From Pseudomonas sp. Irchel s3h17 (GTDB lineage: Bacteria; Pseudomonadota; Gammaproteobacteria; Pseudomonadales; Pseudomonadaceae), in the NCBI RefSeq assembly GCF_900187505.1, contig NZ_FYDL01000010.1:224257-288256 (forward strand): 64,000 bases of DNA. The letters are read 5' to 3'. Both the position numbers and the translations under genes were made by a program. Of this stretch, positions 8,027 to 16,652 are shown piece by piece (the first letter of the stretch is position 1; the number at the start of each line of letters is the position of its first letter). The notes beneath the pieces were generated by a model. That model ran no database searches and was not told the origin of the DNA. It saw only the letters and a list, made by a program, of their open reading frames with translations.

Positions 8027-8062
8027 AAAAATCCTCGTATCGAAAGATATGGGGATTTTTTT
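8027..8062 (+). terminator. Terminator after the second tRNA-Pro
   Basis: Stem AAAATCC...GTATC / GATAT...GGGATTTT around a GAAA loop, ending in a T-run just after the tRNA. Confidence 0.8.
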
Positions 8063-8097
8063 TGTCCATAGGAAACTCAAGAGCGCCGCAAAGCCAA

Positions 8098-8187
8098 TGT
8101 GGGAGCGGGCTTGCTCGCGAAGGGAGTGTGTCAGTCGACATAAGTGTTGAATTACACGGTCTCTTCGCGAGCAAGCCCGCTCCCACA
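8098..8187. repeat. REPIN: two facing REP palindromes
   Basis: TGTGGGAGCGGGCTTGCTCG (8098-8117) and its exact reverse complement (8168-8187) enclose about 50 bases. This is the commonest REP type of the P. fluorescens group. It lies 3' of the convergent tRNA cluster and ndh. Confidence 0.92.
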
Positions 8188-8197
8188 CGGGTTTGTT

Positions 8198-9496
8198 TTA
8201 GTGCAGCTTCAGGCGCGGCTCGGTCCCGCGTCCGATCTTGCTGCCCAGCATCAGCATTGCCGTGCGGAAAGGGCCGTACAGCGCCATCTGGTGCATGCGG
8301 TACAGCGACACGTAGAACATCCGCGCCAGCCAGCCCTCGAGCATCACGCTGCCGGTGAGGTTGCCCATCAAGTTACCCACAGCCGAAAAACGCGACAACG
8401 AGATCAGCGAACCGTAATCGGTGTATTTGTAGCTCGGCAGGGGCTTGCCCTCGATCCGCAGTTTCAGAGACTTTGCCAGCAGCGAGGCTTGCTGGTGGGC
8501 GGCCTGGGCCCGTGGCGGCACATTGCGATCGGTACCGGGTTGCGGGCACGCGGCGCAGTCACCGAAGGCGAAAATATTCTCGTCACGGGTGGTTTGCAGG
8601 GTCGGCAACACCTGCAGTTGGTTGATGCGGTTGGTTTCCAGGCCATCGATGTCCTTGAGGAAGCCCGGTGCGCGTATGCCCGCCGCCCAGACTTTCAGGC
8701 TGGCATTGATTGTTTTGCCATCAGCCGTGATCAGGCTGTCAGTCGTCACTTCGCTGACCGCGGCATTGGTCATGACGTTGACCCCGAGCTTCTCCAGGGT
8801 TTTATGCACCGGCCCACCGATACGCTCGGGCAGGGCAGGCAATACCCGTGGCCCGGCCTCGATCAGGGTGATGTGCATGTTTTCCGGCTTGATCCGGTCC
8901 AGGCCATAGGCCGCCAGTTCATGGGCCGCGTTGTGCAGTTCGGCGGCCAGTTCGACACCGGTGGCACCCGCGCCGACGATGGCCACGCTGATTTGCTCGA
9001 CCTGGTCGGTCTGCCCGGCGTGGGCGCGCAGGTAGTGGTTGAGCAACTGTTGGTGGAAACGTTCGGCCTGCTTGCGGGTGTCGAGGAACAGGCAGTGTTG
9101 CGCTGCGCCCAAGGTGCCGAAGTCGTTGGTGGTGCTGCCGACTGAAATCACCAGCGAGTCGTAGGCCACTTCACGGGCCGGCACCAGTTCCAGGCCGTGT
9201 TCGTCGTAGGTCGCGGCCAGCTGGATTTTTTTCTGTGCCCGATCGAGCCCGCTCATGCGCCCGAGCTGGAACTCGAAGTGGTTCCATTTGGCTTGGGCAA
9301 CATAGTTGAGTTCGTCTTCGGAGGAGTTCAGGGAGCCGGCGGCCACTTCATGCAGCAGGGGTTTCCAGATGTGGGTCAGGTTCGCGTCGACCAGCATCAC
9401 GCTGGCCGTGCCGCGTTTACCCAGAGTCTTACCCAGACGGGTAGCCAACTCCAGGCCGCCGGCGCCGCCGCCGACGATGACAATACGATGAGTCAT
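8198..9496 (-). CDS. ndh: Type II NADH:quinone dehydrogenase (NDH-2)
   Basis: Single-subunit, non-proton-pumping FAD enzyme that oxidises NADH and reduces ubiquinone at the inner membrane. The 432-residue protein has the N-terminal FAD motif (IVIVGGGAGGLELATRLG), a central NADH-binding motif (VAIVGAGATGVELAAEL), the second FAD segment ENIFAFGDCA, and an amphipathic C-terminus for membrane attachment. I start at ATG of MTHRIVIV; 12 upstream codons are open but unsupported. The DUF3094 gene lies upstream on the same strand, across the inverted repeat at 9549-9728. Confidence 0.92.
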   Translation of the reverse strand: MTHRIVIVGGGAGGLELATRLGKTLGKRGTASVMLVDANLTHIWKPLLHEVAAGSLNSSEDELNYVAQAKWNHFEFQLGRMSGLDRAQKKIQLAATYDEHGLELVPAREVAYDSLVISVGSTTNDFGTLGAAQHCLFLDTRKQAERFHQQLLNHYLRAHAGQTDQVEQISVAIVGAGATGVELAAELHNAAHELAAYGLDRIKPENMHITLIEAGPRVLPALPERIGGPVHKTLEKLGVNVMTNAAVSEVTTDSLITADGKTINASLKVWAAGIRAPGFLKDIDGLETNRINQLQVLPTLQTTRDENIFAFGDCAACPQPGTDRNVPPRAQAAHQQASLLAKSLKLRIEGKPLPSYKYTDYGSLISLSRFSAVGNLMGNLTGSVMLEGWLARMFYVSLYRMHQMALYGPFRTAMLMLGSKIGRGTEPRLKLH

Positions 9497-9548
9497 GGGG
9501 ATATCTCGCAAGGCTAAAAGAAATCGGTGCAATTACCCGAGCGAGCAT

Positions 9549-9728
9549 GAGGGTCTGTTGACGTTTGATGACGACCACATGGGCGTCCGTCCCTTCGGGT
9601 TGCGCTCCAACGAGCGCGAGGCTGCGTTGCGGGATTTGCCAAGGGAACAACCATTGGCGGCATCCCGCGCCTTGCCTCGCGCTCGTTGGAACGCAACGCG
9701 GTTCGTCATCAAACGTCAACAGACCCTC
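9549..9728. repeat. Long imperfect inverted repeat (about 180 bp)
   Basis: The outer arms GAGGGTCTGTTGACGTTTGA and TCAAACGTCAACAGACCCTC are perfect complements. Further in, GTTGCGCTCCAACGAGCGCG pairs with CGCGCTCGTTGGAACGCAAC and GCGGGAT with ATCCCGC. The whole can fold into one hairpin with a loop of roughly 30 bases. It carries no coding frame I believe in, and sits between the DUF3094 gene and ndh in the transcribed direction. Confidence 0.85.
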
Positions 9729-9734
9729 GGCGGC

Positions 9735-9908
9735 TCATAGCGTCAGGTAACTGATTAAACGGCTCAACAGGCCCAGGCCAATGGTCACTGCCAGTACCAC
9801 CACCAGGAGCATCCACGGCCGGAAAGGCCGGCGCTCGACTTGGTGCTGGGACAGTTGCAGGTACTCTTCGACATGCTGTTGGTCGTCGGGGTTCAGGCGG
9901 CTGGTCAT
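9735..9908 (-). CDS. DUF3094 family small membrane protein
   Basis: A 57-residue protein with a polar N-terminal half (MTSRLNPDDQQHVEEYLQL) and one C-terminal membrane segment (MLLVVVLAVTIGLGLLSRLI). It matches what I know of the Pseudomonas DUF3094 family, which lies next to ndh in P. aeruginosa too. Start: the ATG before TSRLNPDD; the open frame upstream lacks family character. Role unknown. Confidence 0.8.
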   Translation of the reverse strand: MTSRLNPDDQQHVEEYLQLSQHQVERRPFRPWMLLVVVLAVTIGLGLLSRLISYLTL

Positions 9909-10136
9909 ATAAGGCCTCGTCAGGTAGACGTTGCTAAATGTATGGAAGCTACAGCGCGCAGCCAGGTTATACGCTGGTCGGCATTGGACGGAGCATAGCC
10001 GCTCGCGGGCAGGGGGCCGATGCACAGGGTACCCCCCAGGCGAATGATGCCACTTTGTAACATTGGAGCGCTGATTGCACCATGTCCGTCCCCTGAACGT
10101 GTCGACAATCTGTCGGCAATCAATCCTGCACAGGGC

Positions 10137-10763
10137 TCACAGACTGATTCCGACGTCGAAGACAATGCTGCGGCCCAGGTTGCCGCGCAGAAAGTCCGGG
10201 GCGTCGGGGTGGGCAAACAACACGCGGGCGAAGGTTGGACCGACCAGTGACAACGAGCGCCAGCCCTGGCGCAGGTATTCGGTGGGGGGCGGGAAGTGGC
10301 TGTTGAGGTCCAGCACTTCGCGCTTGAGGCTGGCGAAGGCGATGATGTCCAGCTCGCCCAGGTCCATGCCGCGTTCTTTGTAGTTGTGCGCTTTTTTGCG
10401 CAAGGTGGGCGCCAATCGCAACAAGAACTCGTTGGCCGGAATGCGCCTGGGCTTGGCTTCGCGGCGCACCAGTTGGCTCAGGGAGAAGGCGCTGCGTCGA
10501 CGTTGCAGTTCGTCGCGCCACTCGTCATTGAGCCGTCGGCCTTCATCGAGCACGAAGAAGACTTCGAAATTGGCCTCGCGAAACAGCACGTCCGGCGGCT
10601 CGCCCGCCGGGCTGAACTCGTCGGCGCGGTAGGGGATGTTCAAGCCTTGTAGCAGGCGTTGGCAGACCCAACGCTCACGCTCCCATTTGCGGGCATTGGA
10701 AAGGAAGGCGTTGGCTTGCTCGGCCGCGATGGTCAGCAGGCGTAAGTAGTCTGAATCATCCAT
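10137..10763 (-). CDS. DUF1780 family protein
   Basis: A 208-residue soluble protein beginning MDDSDYLRLLTIAAEQANAF with no signal peptide. It resembles the Pseudomonas DUF1780 family, encoded near ndh and the DUF3094 gene in P. aeruginosa. Charged and Arg-rich in the middle (QRRRSAFSLSQLVRREAKPR), it has no catalytic motif I can name. About 230 bases without a recognisable gene separate it from the DUF3094 gene downstream. Function unknown. Confidence 0.8.
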   Translation of the reverse strand: MDDSDYLRLLTIAAEQANAFLSNARKWERERWVCQRLLQGLNIPYRADEFSPAGEPPDVLFREANFEVFFVLDEGRRLNDEWRDELQRRRSAFSLSQLVRREAKPRRIPANEFLLRLAPTLRKKAHNYKERGMDLGELDIIAFASLKREVLDLNSHFPPPTEYLRQGWRSLSLVGPTFARVLFAHPDAPDFLRGNLGRSIVFDVGISL

Positions 10764-10857
10764 AGGCCAAGCTTAGCGCCCAAATGCGATCGCAAAGAAG
10801 ACATTTGTCGTCTCTGCTCGGCCAGATGGGTCCGTCGGCGTGCCGCCGTTCAACGCG

Positions 10858-13524
10858 TTACCAACTCATACGCAATCCCAGGGTGCCGGAGACACCGTCC
10901 ATATCGTTGCTGTCCAGATGGGTGTTGTAGTCGACGCTCGTGTAGACGCTGACACTTACCGACAGTTTGGCCACCACCCCCAGGCCAAGGTCGGCGGTGG
11001 ATGATTCATGCTCGCTCTTGATTCGGTCTGCGCCGTCGTAGGTCACCGTGTCGTAACCACCAAACGTTTTCCAGGCATTGGCTCTCAGGTAAGGCTCCAG
11101 CGGGATATTCTGCACCCGGTAGCGGCCCTTGAGACGGGCACCGAGACGGCCCGTCCAGTAGTCCTGGGAATCGAACGAGACTTCGGAAATACCGTCATTC
11201 TGGTTATCCAGATCAATCTGCTGGTGGATCACCTGAACCTGGGGTTCGACGACCCAGTTTTCCGACACAGCCAATGGGTAACCGGCTTCCAGTGACAGCG
11301 CCAGCGCATCGCCTTCAGTGTCCATTTTCACCCCGCGCTCGGAGCGGTTGTCGCCATCCAGGCGCGACCACATAGCGACGGCGTCGACATAGCCATTGCT
11401 TGAATCAATCAGGGTCCAGTAGGCGCCGACATGATCGCCGTCGAGTTTCACCCGCCCCGAACGCCGATCCTGGAAGCCTTCGGCAAAGCCGTCGACATCG
11501 CCCTGCAGGTGGCTGTGACCCACGAAGAAGCCGAAGCGCTGGAGTTGCCCGCCACCGTTCTGTGACGCATACAGGTCATGACCGATCTGGAAACCCTGGA
11601 GCGAGCCGTCGAAATGGGGGGACACGGTGCCGGACCAGCTCTTTTGCAAATCACTGCCATAAGCCCGGCCCCAGCCTGCGGGGACCGCGCCGGTTTCAGT
11701 CAACAAGCTTTGCTCGCCCTGGCGTTCATGGAACGTGCCGAGTGCCTGCAGGGTCATCAGTTGGGCGGCAGGGATCACCACGGAGTACACCGGTACTTCC
11801 AGGCGATACAACGGAATCGGATCCGCGCCGGCTACTGCTGTCGGTACGGGTGGGGTGGTGGCGGCAGGCACTGGCGAGCTTTCAGCGACAAGCTGGGTGG
11901 GGGCGGGCGTGGCTGGCTCTTCGGGTGCGACAGGTCGAGCGGTCGGTGGCTCGATTGGCGGCTCATCTGGATCAACAATCAGAACAGGCGGCGCCACGGG
12001 TGGCGGGGCGGGAGGCACTGCGGGGGGAGGGTTCACCACCGGCGGGACGGTGGGGGGCGGGACGGCCACCACGGATGAACGCAGGTACCAGCTGTTTTCC
12101 GAGCCGGCTGTGACCCCGCCTTTGAACAGGTAGTACTGATACGCCCCGGCCGACAGTGAGCCCTTCAGGGCGAAGGCATCGTTGCTGCTGATGGCGCCAT
12201 TTTGCGCCTGCACTACCTGGATGCCGTTCTGCCGGGTCAACCCGCCCAGACCGCCCAGATTGCTGATACCCAGCTGGGTATTGCCGCTGAGGGTGCCTTG
12301 GGAGACCACGAGTTTGTCGCTGGCCGCGTTGTCGTCGCCGAGTACAGTTTGCAGCAGCAACTGTCCGTTATGGCCGACGTAGTTGCCGTGCACCGTCAGC
12401 GAGTCGGTTGTGCTGTTGCTGCCGGTGGTCATGTCGATGCTGCCGGCGTTGTTCAGTGTCGCCAGCCCGCCTGCGGTATAGGGCCGGACACTGCCCCGGG
12501 TGACCGCCATGACGCTGCTGTCATCGATGGCGAAGGTACCGGTTGCGGTTGCACTGTCACCGAGAAAAAAGTCCCCGGCCAGAGCAAAGTGCGAGTGGTT
12601 GTTCAGCTCGACGTTCTCCCAGCCAAGGTAGCGCGAGGCCCCCGCCGAGGTGGTGTTGTCGAAGGTCAGGCGGTCATTGCCCATCCCGCCATCCAGTGAC
12701 GGGCTCAAGGCCAGCGTGCTTTCGCTCAGTTGGCTGAGCAAGGCTATGTCGTCGCCATCGCCCATCAGTATGTCCGAGGTGATCTGGCCGCCGGTCCAGG
12801 TGAGGCTGTCGTTGCCGGCGCTGGCGCGTATTTGCCCGGAAATCACTCCACCCGTGATGGTAATGCTGTCGTCGCCACCGCTGACACTGACATTGCCACC
12901 GATGCTGCCGCCAGAAACGATGATGGTGTCCTGGCCGAATGCGCTGACCAGGTTACCCAGAATGCTGCCGCCAGACAGCTCGAAGATGTTGTTGTCCAGC
13001 TTCATGTCCACCCGGCCGATGGTACCGCCAGTCATCTTCGCCACATCGCCATCTTCGAAGGCCTTGACTATGGTGCCAGCGGTCATGAGAAATGTATCTC
13101 GGCTGTCGCCTTGAGCCAGGGACCGGACCTGCCCCCCATTCATCACGAAGTCATCAATGCCATTGCCCTGTAGCACTGCTCCGTCGATCTGGCCGGCGTT
13201 GATGTGCAGGCTGTCCTGGCCATCTCCTTGATCGAGCGAGCCTGTGAGGACGCCGGAGTTCATCAACACCCGGTCGGCACCGGCCCCGAAGCGGACGTTG
13301 CCGTTGATGACGCCGCTGCCATCGGTCGGGAAGGTCAGGCTGTTGTTGCCTGAAAGGTCGGTCAGCGAACTGCCGGTGCCACTGTCACAGACATAGCTGC
13401 TGTCACCGCTCCCGGGTGTCAGGGGGCAGGCCGCGTGAACCGGGAGGCAGGTGAGTATCAGCAGTGAAGTGGGCAGTGCAAAGACAGATGGCAGGTTGCT
13501 GAAATGTCTGAAGTGACGACGCAT
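10858..13524 (-). CDS. Type V autotransporter with a 20-residue repeat passenger
   Basis: An 888-residue secreted/outer membrane protein. It has a signal peptide (cleavage near residue 31), then from residue 71 to 265 about ten consecutive copies of a 20-residue unit of the form G-(V/Q/S/T)-I-x-G-x-(V/L)-x-x-G-x-G-x-D-x-(L/I)-x-(I/M)-x-G, for example GSIGGNVSVSGGDDSITITG. A further beta-rich region follows, then a Pro/Val-rich linker (PPPTVPPVVNPPPAVPPAPP), and a C-terminal autotransporter barrel of about 270 residues ending in the aromatic LGLRMSW. One coil of a beta-helix per repeat is the natural reading. No protease or lipase motif is visible, so adhesion is a guess. It is transcribed away from benK. 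Confidence 0.85.
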   Translation of the reverse strand: MRRHFRHFSNLPSVFALPTSLLILTCLPVHAACPLTPGSGDSSYVCDSGTGSSLTDLSGNNSLTFPTDGSGVINGNVRFGAGADRVLMNSGVLTGSLDQGDGQDSLHINAGQIDGAVLQGNGIDDFVMNGGQVRSLAQGDSRDTFLMTAGTIVKAFEDGDVAKMTGGTIGRVDMKLDNNIFELSGGSILGNLVSAFGQDTIIVSGGSIGGNVSVSGGDDSITITGGVISGQIRASAGNDSLTWTGGQITSDILMGDGDDIALLSQLSESTLALSPSLDGGMGNDRLTFDNTTSAGASRYLGWENVELNNHSHFALAGDFFLGDSATATGTFAIDDSSVMAVTRGSVRPYTAGGLATLNNAGSIDMTTGSNSTTDSLTVHGNYVGHNGQLLLQTVLGDDNAASDKLVVSQGTLSGNTQLGISNLGGLGGLTRQNGIQVVQAQNGAISSNDAFALKGSLSAGAYQYYLFKGGVTAGSENSWYLRSSVVAVPPPTVPPVVNPPPAVPPAPPPVAPPVLIVDPDEPPIEPPTARPVAPEEPATPAPTQLVAESSPVPAATTPPVPTAVAGADPIPLYRLEVPVYSVVIPAAQLMTLQALGTFHERQGEQSLLTETGAVPAGWGRAYGSDLQKSWSGTVSPHFDGSLQGFQIGHDLYASQNGGGQLQRFGFFVGHSHLQGDVDGFAEGFQDRRSGRVKLDGDHVGAYWTLIDSSNGYVDAVAMWSRLDGDNRSERGVKMDTEGDALALSLEAGYPLAVSENWVVEPQVQVIHQQIDLDNQNDGISEVSFDSQDYWTGRLGARLKGRYRVQNIPLEPYLRANAWKTFGGYDTVTYDGADRIKSEHESSTADLGLGVVAKLSVSVSVYTSVDYNTHLDSNDMDGVSGTLGLRMSW

Positions 13525-13774
13525 GGCCTATCCCTGTTGGATTAATGACAGATCGTCCTGATCCTGAACAGGGCCCAAGCGGTGCCGCTGAAACCACCCA
13601 AACCTGTGACCTGACAACGTGCAATGGCTGTTCCGTCAGCCATGTGAAGGTCTAGTCGGATTTTTTCAGTCCGCCAGTCTGTCCCGACAAATGGACTGTT
13701 ATAACTGACAGTTGTGTAATGTATTTTTTTCTGAATGCGGGGCTGCCATGCAGTGTTTCCCTGGCATCCGTGCC

Positions 13775-13810
13775 TGCACAAAACGGATAACGATCTGCGC
13801 TGAGCGGATA
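13775..13810 (+). promoter_or_regulatory. XylS/BenR-type tandem operator upstream of benK
   Basis: Two direct repeats, TGCACAAAACGGATA (13775-13789) and TGCGCTGAGCGGATA (13796-13810), separated by six bases. The XylS consensus is TGCA-N6-GGNTA in two copies spaced by six bases at the Pm promoter; this site has the same lengths and spacing. The second repeat abuts a plausible -35 position (13809-13814) with TACCCT (13832-13837) as -10, again as in Pm. BenR, the chromosomal XylS homologue, would be the expected activator; its gene is not in this window. Confidence 0.8.
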
Positions 13811-13873
13811 TTGCCGCGCCCCTGACATCCCTACCCTCGGTTCTACGCACGTTTACCGCGTTACCGACGCTCA

Positions 13874-13893
13874 TAAAAAAACAACAACAAGAG
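13874..13893 (+). promoter_or_regulatory. A-rich Hfq/Crc-type motif at the benK ribosome site
   Basis: AAAAAACAACAACAAGAG immediately precedes the benK start and contains several AAnAAnAA units, the binding motif known for Crc/Hfq translational repression in Pseudomonas. Confidence 0.65.
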
Positions 13894-13902
13894 ACAGATG
13901 CC

Positions 13903-15246
13903 ATGCGCAAGATCGACGTACATGAGGTTATCGACAACGCTCGTTTCAACCGCTTTCACTGGATGGTGCTGTTCTGGTGTGCCCTGATCATCATCTTCGA
14001 CGGCTACGATCTGGTGATCTACGGCGTGGTGCTGCCGATGCTGATGAAAGAGTGGGGGCTCAGCCCTCTGCAGGCCGGTGCGCTGGGCAGTTATGCCCTG
14101 TTCGGGATGATGTTCGGGGCGCTGTTTTTCGGCCCGCTGTCGGACAAGATCGGCCGTAAGAAAGCCATCACCCTGTGCGTGATCCTGTTCAGCGGCTTTA
14201 CCGTGCTCAACGGTTTTGCCCGCAACCCCACGGAGTTCGGTCTCTGCCGGTTCATTGCCGGGTTGGGCATTGGCGGGGTGATGCCCAATGTGGTGGCGCT
14301 GATGAACGAGTACGCGCCGAAAAAAATCCGCAGCACCCTGGTGGCCATCATGTTCAGCGGCTACTCGGTGGGCGGCATGCTCTCGGCCGGGCTGGGCATC
14401 GTGCTGATCCCCAGCTTTGGCTGGCAATCGGTATTTTACGTGGCGCTGCTGCCGTTGCTGCTGTTGCCGCTGATCATGTATTTCCTGCCCGAGTCGGTGG
14501 GTTTCATGCTGCGTCAGGGGCGCCATGCAGAAGCACGCAAGGTGCTGGAGCGAATCGATCCGGCCTACGTCGCGCAGACCGGCGATCAACTGCACATGAG
14601 TGAAGTGAAGGGCACCGGCACACCGGTGTTGCAGCTGTTTCGCGAAGGCCGGGCACTGCGCACGCTGATGCTGTGGCTGGCATTTTTCTGCTGCCTGCTG
14701 ATGGTCTACGCCCTGAGCTCCTGGCTGCCGAAACTGATGGCCAACGCCGGTTATAGCCTTGGCTCGAGCCTGTCGTTCCTGCTGGTGCTGAACTTCGGTG
14801 CGATCTTCGGTGCGGTGGGTGGAGGTGTACTGGGTGACAGGCTCAACCTGCCACGAGTGCTGGCGGTGTTTTTCGCCATGGCGGCGGTGTCGATCACCTT
14901 GCTCGGCTTCAATAGCCCGATGCCGGTGTTGTACCTGCTGATCGCCATTGCCGGTGCCACCACCATCGGCTCGCAAATTCTGCTGTATGCCTGCGCCGCG
15001 CAGTTCTACTCCATGGCCATTCGTTCCACCGGCCTGGGCTGGGCCTCGGGCATTGGCCGTAACGGTGCCATCGTCGGCCCGCTGTTGGGCGGTGCCTTGC
15101 TGGGGATCAGCCTGCCGCTGCAGCTGAACTTCATGGCGTTCGCGTTGCCCGGGGCCGTGGCGGCCATCGCCATGACGGTGTTCGCCATCAGCAGTCAGCG
15201 CAGCGCCAAAGGCGTTGCCCAGGCAATGACACCGACTAGCGCCTGA
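13903..15246 (+). CDS. benK: Aromatic acid:H+ symporter (MFS, BenK/PcaK type)
   Basis: Inner-membrane uptake of benzoate or a related aromatic acid. The 447-residue protein has 12 predicted membrane segments. The AAHS-family signature is seen: IFDGYDLVIYGVVLP in the first segment and GPLSDKIGRKK (MFS motif A) between segments 2 and 3. It is first in a three-gene operon with benE and benF and lies 93 bases after a XylS/BenR-type operator, which favours benzoate over 4-hydroxybenzoate (PcaK), although sequence alone cannot separate the two. The A-rich ribosome site suggests catabolite repression. Confidence 0.82.
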   Translation: MRKIDVHEVIDNARFNRFHWMVLFWCALIIIFDGYDLVIYGVVLPMLMKEWGLSPLQAGALGSYALFGMMFGALFFGPLSDKIGRKKAITLCVILFSGFTVLNGFARNPTEFGLCRFIAGLGIGGVMPNVVALMNEYAPKKIRSTLVAIMFSGYSVGGMLSAGLGIVLIPSFGWQSVFYVALLPLLLLPLIMYFLPESVGFMLRQGRHAEARKVLERIDPAYVAQTGDQLHMSEVKGTGTPVLQLFREGRALRTLMLWLAFFCCLLMVYALSSWLPKLMANAGYSLGSSLSFLLVLNFGAIFGAVGGGVLGDRLNLPRVLAVFFAMAAVSITLLGFNSPMPVLYLLIAIAGATTIGSQILLYACAAQFYSMAIRSTGLGWASGIGRNGAIVGPLLGGALLGISLPLQLNFMAFALPGAVAAIAMTVFAISSQRSAKGVAQAMTPTSA

Positions 15247-15330
15247 CCTGGGCTGTCCGTTGATGTTCCCCAAACAAGAGCGACCGGCCCAGTGCCACGG
15301 ATCGCCTGATGAGTCTTGCGGCGAGGTGCC

Positions 15331-16542
15331 ATGAAAGCGTTACTCCACGACTTTTCCCTGTCTGCCGCGGTCGCAGGATTTATCGCCACGGTGATTTCCT
15401 ACGCCGGTCCCCTGGTGATTATTTTTCAGGCAGCCGAGGCGGCACACCTCTCGCGGGAAGTGCTGTCGTCCTGGATCTGGGCGATTTCCATTGGCAGCGC
15501 GCTGCTGGGCATCGGCTTGAGCCTGCGCTACCGGGTGCCGGTGATCATCGCGTGGTCGGCACCGGGCTCGGCGTTGCTGGTGGCGTTGCTGCCGGGCATT
15601 TCCATGCCCGAAGCGGTGGGCGCCTACCTGGTCAGTAGCCTGATCATTTTTCTGGTCGGGGTGTCGGGTGCCTTTGACCGGATCATCGGCAAACTGCCTG
15701 CCGCGATTGCGGCGGCGATGCTGGCGGGGATTCTGTTCAGCTTCGGCACCGGGTTGTTTGTGTCCTTGCAGGGCAAGCCGTTATTGGTACTGGCGATGTT
15801 TGCCACGTACCTGGTGTGCAAGCGTGTCATGCCACGCTACGCGGTGTTGATGGTGCTGCTGGTCGGTTGCTCGATCGCCTTTGTGTCAGGGGAGTTGCAG
15901 CGTGATGCGCTGGTGATCGGTCTGGCGACGCCGGTCTGGATCACCCCCGAATTCAGCCTCGGTGCAACGCTCAACATTGCCTTGCCGCTGGTGATGGTGG
16001 CCCTGACCGGGCAGTTCGTCCCGGGCATGGCAGTGCTGCGTGCCAGCGGATACACCACGCCGGCCAGCCCGATCATCGCCAGCAGCGCGCTGGGGACCGC
16101 GTTGTTGGCACCGTTCGGCTGCCATGGGCTGAACCTGGCGGCCATTACCGCCGCGATCTGCACCGGGCGCGAGGCCCACGAAAATCCGCGCAAGCGTTAT
16201 GTGGCCGGGGTCGTGGGCGGGCTGTGCTACCTGATGCTGGGGATCTTCGGCGCCACCCTGGTCTCGCTGTTCTCGGCCTTTCCCAAGGAGCTGATCGCGG
16301 CCCTCGCCGGGCTCGCTCTGTTTGCCGCCATTGCCGGTGCCCTGGCCGGCGCGATGGCCGTGCCGAATGACCGCGAAGCGGCGCTGGTGACCTTTCTCGC
16401 CACCGCCTCGGGTATGTCGCTGTTCGGCTTGTCCGCCGCGTTCTGGGGGCTGATTTTCGGCATGGTCACGCACTTGATGTTGAGTGTGCGGCGTCCCGCT
16501 TCTGCCGCCCAGGCGGCGGATTCCCGAGAGGTCGCGCGCTGA
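15331..16542 (+). CDS. benE: Benzoate/H+ symporter BenE family protein
   Basis: A 403-residue polytopic inner-membrane protein of the BenE family, with a typical N-terminus (FSLSAAVAGFIATVISYAGP) and family segments WSAPGSALLVALLPG and LTGQFVPGMAVLR. It is thought to import benzoate together with BenK. Start: ATG with a GAGG ribosome site seven bases upstream. The 84-base gap from benK and 110 bases to benF are compatible with one transcript. No benABCD or cat genes lie in the window. Confidence 0.88.
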   Translation: MKALLHDFSLSAAVAGFIATVISYAGPLVIIFQAAEAAHLSREVLSSWIWAISIGSALLGIGLSLRYRVPVIIAWSAPGSALLVALLPGISMPEAVGAYLVSSLIIFLVGVSGAFDRIIGKLPAAIAAAMLAGILFSFGTGLFVSLQGKPLLVLAMFATYLVCKRVMPRYAVLMVLLVGCSIAFVSGELQRDALVIGLATPVWITPEFSLGATLNIALPLVMVALTGQFVPGMAVLRASGYTTPASPIIASSALGTALLAPFGCHGLNLAAITAAICTGREAHENPRKRYVAGVVGGLCYLMLGIFGATLVSLFSAFPKELIAALAGLALFAAIAGALAGAMAVPNDREAALVTFLATASGMSLFGLSAAFWGLIFGMVTHLMLSVRRPASAAQAADSREVAR

Positions 16543-16634
16543 CGCCTGTCAGCGTTCGCTCGCTCGGCTTCAACCTGCTTCAGCGTCCCCGCAACCAGTG
16601 CATGCGGGTGGCGCCCTTCAACCTGTCGATCCAT

Positions 16635-16650
16635 AACAATAAGAGAACAA
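16635..16650 (+). promoter_or_regulatory. A-rich Hfq/Crc-type motif at the benF ribosome site
   Basis: AACAATAAGAGAACAA lies directly before the benF ATG and overlaps its weak ribosome site; it contains AAnAAnAA-like units as at benK. Confidence 0.55.
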
Positions 16651-16652
16651 CG

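Larger units (their letters stand above)
13525..13902. other. Divergent intergenic region between the autotransporter and benK
   Basis: These 378 bases hold no gene. The benK-proximal third contains the XylS-type operator and promoter listed separately. Closer to the autotransporter there is an 18-base palindrome-like sequence ACTGTTATAACTGACAGT (13695-13712), a possible regulator site, in an unusually AT-rich stretch. Confidence 0.6.

Noticed and set aside
9909..10136. A further small gene between the DUF3094 and DUF1780 genes.
   Set aside because: Short open frames exist on both strands but none has a ribosome site and a protein-like composition.
13861..15273. A 470-codon open frame antisense to benK.
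   Set aside because: Mirror of benK with a His/Gln-rich translation; no ribosome site and no family.
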